Part shown: positions 14,321 to 16,989 of the stretch, piece after piece
Numbering within the stretch: the first letter of the stretch is position 1
Layout of the letters: the number at the start of each line of letters is the position of its first letter
NCBI GenBank assembly: GCA_046313915.1
Contig: JBKBXX010000077.1
Span: 1-16,989, forward strand
Direction: 5' to 3'
Length of the DNA stretch: 16,989 bases
Origin: CAKKQX01 sp046313915
GTDB taxonomy: Bacteria > Pseudomonadota > Gammaproteobacteria > Burkholderiales > SG8-41
Notes under the pieces: generated by a model
What the model was told of the DNA's origin: nothing
Database searches by the model: none
The model's input: the letters and a program-made list of their open reading frames with translations, nothing else
Program-made: the position numbers and the translations under genes

Positions 14321-15622
14321 ATGCTCAAGCGCATCGTCAGCGTGCAGCCGCACGAAACCGCCGCCCTGCTGTGGTCGTTCGTTTATTTTTTCTGCCTGCT
14401 GTGCGGTTATTACATCCTGCGACCGGTGCGCGACGAAATGGGCATCCAGGGCGGGGTGCAGAATCTGCCGTGGCTGTTCACCGCCACTTTTGTGGCCATG
14501 CTCGCCGTCACGCCGCTGTTCGGCTGGCTGGCGGCGCGTTTTCCGCGCCGCACGATGCTGCCGGCAATCTACTGGTTTTTCATTGCCAATCTGCTGCTGT
14601 TTTTCGCGGCGTCTCACGCCGAGGGACCCACGCCGCACATCGCACGCGCGTTTTTCGTATGGGTCAGCGTGTTCAATCTGTTCGTGGTGTCGGTATTCTG
14701 GAGCTTCATGGTCGATTTGTTCAGCGCCGAGCAGGGCAAGCGGCTGTTCGGTTTCATTGCCGCAGGCGGCACCGGCGGTGCGATCGCCGGTCCACTGCTG
14801 GCGGCAGGACTTGCCCCGGCACTGGGGCCGGTCAATCTGCTGTGGGTCTCGGCGGGATTTCTGGCGGCGGCGGTATTGTGCATCCGGCGGCTATCGGCGT
14901 GGGCCGGCGCGATTTCACGGCACGCCGCAGCCGGGCAGGCAGAAAAAGCCCTCGGCGGCAGCGCGTGGGCCGGCATCCGCGAAGTGCTGCGCTCGCCTTA
15001 TCTGCTGGGCATCTGTTTTTACCTGTTCTGCTACACCACGCTGTCAACACTGCTCTATCTCGAAATGGCGCGGCTGGTTTCGGTGGAGTTTCCCTTGCCG
15101 GCGGAACGCACGCGCCTTTTCGCAACACTCGATTTGGCAGTCAACGTGCTGACGCTCGCGATCCAGGTCTTTCTCACCGCACGCTGTCTCAGGCGCTTTG
15201 GCGTCACCGTGACGCTCGCGCTCGCGCCCGCTGCGGCCGTCATCGGCTTTGCCGTGCTGGGCTTCGTTCCCGTGCTCGTCGTGCTGATCGTATTCGGCGT
15301 GATCCGGCGCGCCGGGGAATTCGCGCTGGGAAAACCGGCACGCGAGATCCTGTTTACCGTCGTGTCACGGGAAGAAAAATACAAGGCGAAAAATGTGATC
15401 GATACCGTCGTCTATCGCGGCGGCGACGCCTTGAGCAGCTGGCTGGTGGCGGCGGCAAGAGGATCGGGGCTCGGTCTGTCGGCACTGAGCTTCGCGGCAG
15501 TGCCTCTTGCCGCGGCGTGGTGGCTCACGGCGATATGGCTGGGCCGCAGACAAAGAAAACTGGAGTTGCGCGACACCCCCCTTCCGTCCCGCAGCCCTGC
15601 CGATCAGGCCGCCTCCGGCTGA
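14321..15622 (+). CDS. ATP/ADP-translocase-like (NTT/MFS) membrane carrier
   Basis: This 433-residue inner-membrane protein has about twelve hydrophobic segments. The N-terminal block CGYYILRPVRDEMG (28-41) and FSAEQGKRLFGFIAAGGTGGAIAGP-type sequence in the middle match the Npt/Tlc-like branch of the MFS, first known as nucleotide exchangers of intracellular parasites. The segment EFALGKPAREILFTVVSREEKYKAKNVIDT in the second half is also typical of that branch. Free-living proteobacterial members have unknown substrates, so nucleotide exchange should not be assumed. The C-terminus is a short hydrophilic tail. ATG 14321 is the first start of the hydrophobic protein; no Shine-Dalgarno is clear. 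It converges on the next gene with a 10-base gap and no visible terminator. Confidence 0.82.
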   Translation: MLKRIVSVQPHETAALLWSFVYFFCLLCGYYILRPVRDEMGIQGGVQNLPWLFTATFVAMLAVTPLFGWLAARFPRRTMLPAIYWFFIANLLLFFAASHAEGPTPHIARAFFVWVSVFNLFVVSVFWSFMVDLFSAEQGKRLFGFIAAGGTGGAIAGPLLAAGLAPALGPVNLLWVSAGFLAAAVLCIRRLSAWAGAISRHAAAGQAEKALGGSAWAGIREVLRSPYLLGICFYLFCYTTLSTLLYLEMARLVSVEFPLPAERTRLFATLDLAVNVLTLAIQVFLTARCLRRFGVTVTLALAPAAAVIGFAVLGFVPVLVVLIVFGVIRRAGEFALGKPAREILFTVVSREEKYKAKNVIDTVVYRGGDALSSWLVAAARGSGLGLSALSFAAVPLAAAWWLTAIWLGRRQRKLELRDTPLPSRSPADQAASG

Positions 15623-15632
15623 GCACCGCGCC

Positions 15633-16625
15633 TCAGCGATCGGGCTGGGCGCCGGCGAGCTTGACTATTTTCGCCCACTTGGCGATGTCGCTGTTCAGAT
15701 GTTTCCCGAATTCGTCGGGAGTCATCGTCAGTGGCACCGCGCCCTGTTCACTCCAGGTTTTTTTCACTTCCGGCCGGGAAACGATCTTGGTGATCTCGGC
15801 ATTGAGGCGGTCGATGACAGGCCGGGGCGTGCCCGCCGGCGCCATCACGCCGAGCCAGATGGTGGCTTCGTAACCCGGCACGCCGGCCTCGGAAACGGTC
15901 GGCACGTCGGGCGTGATCGAGGAGCGCTGCTTGCCGGTAGTCGCCAGCGCCCTCACGCGCCCGCTTTTCGCGACCGGCGCCATGGTGGTGATCGCGTCTA
16001 TCATCATTTCCACCTGGCCGCTCATCACGCTGGTGCGTGCGTCGCCGCTGCTTTTATGAGGAATGTGCACGATGCCGACCTTCGCCATCGATTTGAAAAG
16101 CTCGCCCGCCATGTGATACGGCGTACCGGTCCCCGACGATGCATAGTTCAGCGCATTCGGTTTCGCTCTGGCAAGCGCGACGAGTTCCTTCACCGATTTC
16201 ACCGGCAGCGACGGATGCACCACCAGCAGCAAATCCGAATAATTGATCGGCGCGATCGGCACGAAGTCTCTCATCAGCACGAACGGTTTTTTCGGCACCA
16301 GGGTTTCGTTGACGGTATGCGTGTTGGACATCACCAGCAGCGTATGGCCGTCGGCAGGCGATTTCGCCACGGCATCGGTGCCGATGATCGAGCCCGCTCC
16401 CGGGCGGTCTTCAACCACGAATGGCTGGCCCAGTGCCTCCTGCAGGCGCTGGGCGAGAAAACGCGCATAGATGTCGGCCGGCCCGCCAGCGCCAAACGGC
16501 ACAATGATGCGCACGATCTTGCTCGGATACTGTTGCGCCGAGGCGCTCTGCCCCAGCATGCAGAAAAACGCCGTCAAACAAACGAGGGCAGCACCCCCGA
16601 CCTTGGCCGCAAAGCGGTTGTTCAT
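15633..16625 (-). CDS. Tripartite tricarboxylate transporter substrate-binding protein (Bug/TctC family, orphan)
   Basis: From ATG 16625 there are 330 residues. A Sec signal runs to about residue 30 (ALVCLTAFFCMLGQSASA before QQYP). Bug blocks follow: VRIIVPFGAGGPADIYAR, VVEDRPGAGSIIGTDAVAKSPADGHTLL-type sequence, LLLVVHPSLPVKSVKELVALARAKP, and DVPTVSEAGVPGYEATIWLG. GAGGAGG (16631-16637) stands five bases before ATG 16625, so the 22-residue extension to 16691 is rejected. No TctA or TctB lies nearby, so like the protein at 2804-3778 it is an orphan receptor that may serve a distant permease or a sensory role. Confidence 0.93.
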   Translation of the reverse strand: MNNRFAAKVGGAALVCLTAFFCMLGQSASAQQYPSKIVRIIVPFGAGGPADIYARFLAQRLQEALGQPFVVEDRPGAGSIIGTDAVAKSPADGHTLLVMSNTHTVNETLVPKKPFVLMRDFVPIAPINYSDLLLVVHPSLPVKSVKELVALARAKPNALNYASSGTGTPYHMAGELFKSMAKVGIVHIPHKSSGDARTSVMSGQVEMMIDAITTMAPVAKSGRVRALATTGKQRSSITPDVPTVSEAGVPGYEATIWLGVMAPAGTPRPVIDRLNAEITKIVSRPEVKKTWSEQGAVPLTMTPDEFGKHLNSDIAKWAKIVKLAGAQPDR

Positions 16626-16886
16626 TTTTTCCTCCTCATGCTCCCGGTTTCCCGGATCGAGACAAAAACCAGTCTTCACGCGATCGCGCATCGCATTCGC
16701 GCCGGACCTCGTCGATAAGCGAAAAAAAATCGCCGGCCGGCTCCGGGGCAGAGATTAACATTTCCCATGACGCTATAAAAGCAGCGGGCGGATGTACCCC
16801 CCACCGCCGGCACGGCAACCGCCCCGCCCTCCGCCGCAAACAGGGCCACGATACCGGCAGGCTCAAGGAAAAAGCCGGCGCTGCCG

Positions 16887-16892
16887 TATAAT
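16887..16892 (+). promoter_or_regulatory. Consensus -10 box TATAAT
   Basis: A perfect TATAAT sits in the frame GCCG-TATAAT-CGGC on the plus strand. No strong -35 lies 16-18 bases upstream. Transcription would start near 16900 and run into the stem-loop at 16911-16947 and off the right edge. Confidence 0.45.
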
Positions 16893-16910
16893 CGGCGGAT
16901 AACCTTCCGA

Positions 16911-16947
16911 CCGCGCCGGGGCGAGCGTGTCCCCGCATCCGGCGCGG
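16911..16947 (+). repeat. Strong stem-loop in a presumed 5' leader
   Basis: CCGCGCCGG (16911-16919) and CCGGCGCGG (16939-16947) pair over nine bases, and GGGG (16918-16921) can instead pair with CCCC (16931-16934) inside. No T-tract follows on either strand, so it is not a simple terminator. It could be a leader RNA structure of the gene beyond the edge. Confidence 0.45.
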
Positions 16948-16989
16948 AAGAAAAACATTTGCAGGCGGCCTCGGCCGGAATTGCTCCCG

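Larger units (their letters stand above)
16626..16989. other. Long non-coding stretch at the right edge
   Basis: No gene is supported here. A small minus-strand frame (16636-16761, 41 codons) and a longer one to 16938 have no ribosome-binding site or recognisable protein. Visible elements are an eight-A tract at 16722-16729 beside the self-complementary GCCGGCCGGC, TATAAA at 16774-16779, the TATAAT box and the stem-loop listed separately. The stretch probably holds the promoter of the minus-strand Bug gene, which I cannot place, and the start of a plus-strand unit. Confidence 0.6.

Noticed and set aside
15507..16718. 403-codon plus-strand frame opposite the right-hand Bug gene
   Set aside because: It is His/Arg-rich with no motif and is the mirror of a clear Bug protein.
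16722..16740. GC palindrome followed by eight T on the minus strand, considered as an intrinsic terminator
   Set aside because: GCCGGCCGGC has no room for a loop and no gene on the minus strand is visible upstream, so it was left as an unexplained element.
16636..16938. 100-codon minus-strand frame upstream of the right-hand Bug gene
   Set aside because: No ribosome-binding site, no domain, and low-complexity start. It probably covers promoter DNA.

Overview
The window looks like a stretch of chromosome from a GC-rich betaproteobacterium, probably Burkholderiales-like. The reasons are the strongly GC-biased codon use, long antisense shadow frames, and three periplasmic binding proteins of the Bug/TctC family, which is greatly expanded in that class. 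I see no rRNA, tRNA, CRISPR array, insertion sequence or phage gene. Thirteen complete genes and one gene cut by the left edge are supported.

Left third (1-6459). A predicted exported SAM-methyltransferase (78-1007, minus) runs with an ATGA overlap into a secreted protein cut by the left edge. Divergent from it is a membrane protein fused to a spermidine-synthase-like domain (1145-2755, plus). Next on the minus strand is a translationally coupled pair: an Asp/Glu-racemase-family protein (3775-4614, TTG start) and a Bug-type binding protein (2804-3778). The pair is preceded by an AT-rich 19-bp perfect palindrome. Further upstream on the same strand are a lipoprotein-like methyltransferase (5689-6459) and a paralogue of the first exported methyltransferase (4770-5636).

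Middle (6609-13530). A metal-dependent amidohydrolase (6609-7517, plus) faces a five-gene minus-strand operon read from right to left: two fumarylacetoacetate-hydrolase-family enzymes, then TctC, TctB and TctA. A GntR/FCD regulator (12868-13530) is divergent from the operon. The shared intergenic region holds a consensus -35 box overlapped by an imperfect palindrome. This is a self-contained uptake-and-hydrolysis cluster for an unidentified carboxylate. The regulator probably senses the substrate, TctCBA imports it, and the hydrolases cleave a C-C bond or decarboxylate an intermediate.

Right end (13544-16989). A GNAT acetyltransferase (minus) is divergent from an ATP/ADP-translocase-like 12-TM carrier (14321-15622, plus). 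The carrier converges on a third Bug protein with no permease nearby (15633-16625, minus). The last 364 bases contain no supported gene. They hold a consensus TATAAT box and a strong stem-loop that look like the promoter and structured leader of a gene beyond the right edge.

No clearly new defence, mobile or RNA-guided system is visible. The most unusual signals are the cluster of methyltransferases carrying export signals, the racemase-fold protein that seems to lack both catalytic cysteines, and several palindromes. All functions are assigned by reading motifs; no database search was done.
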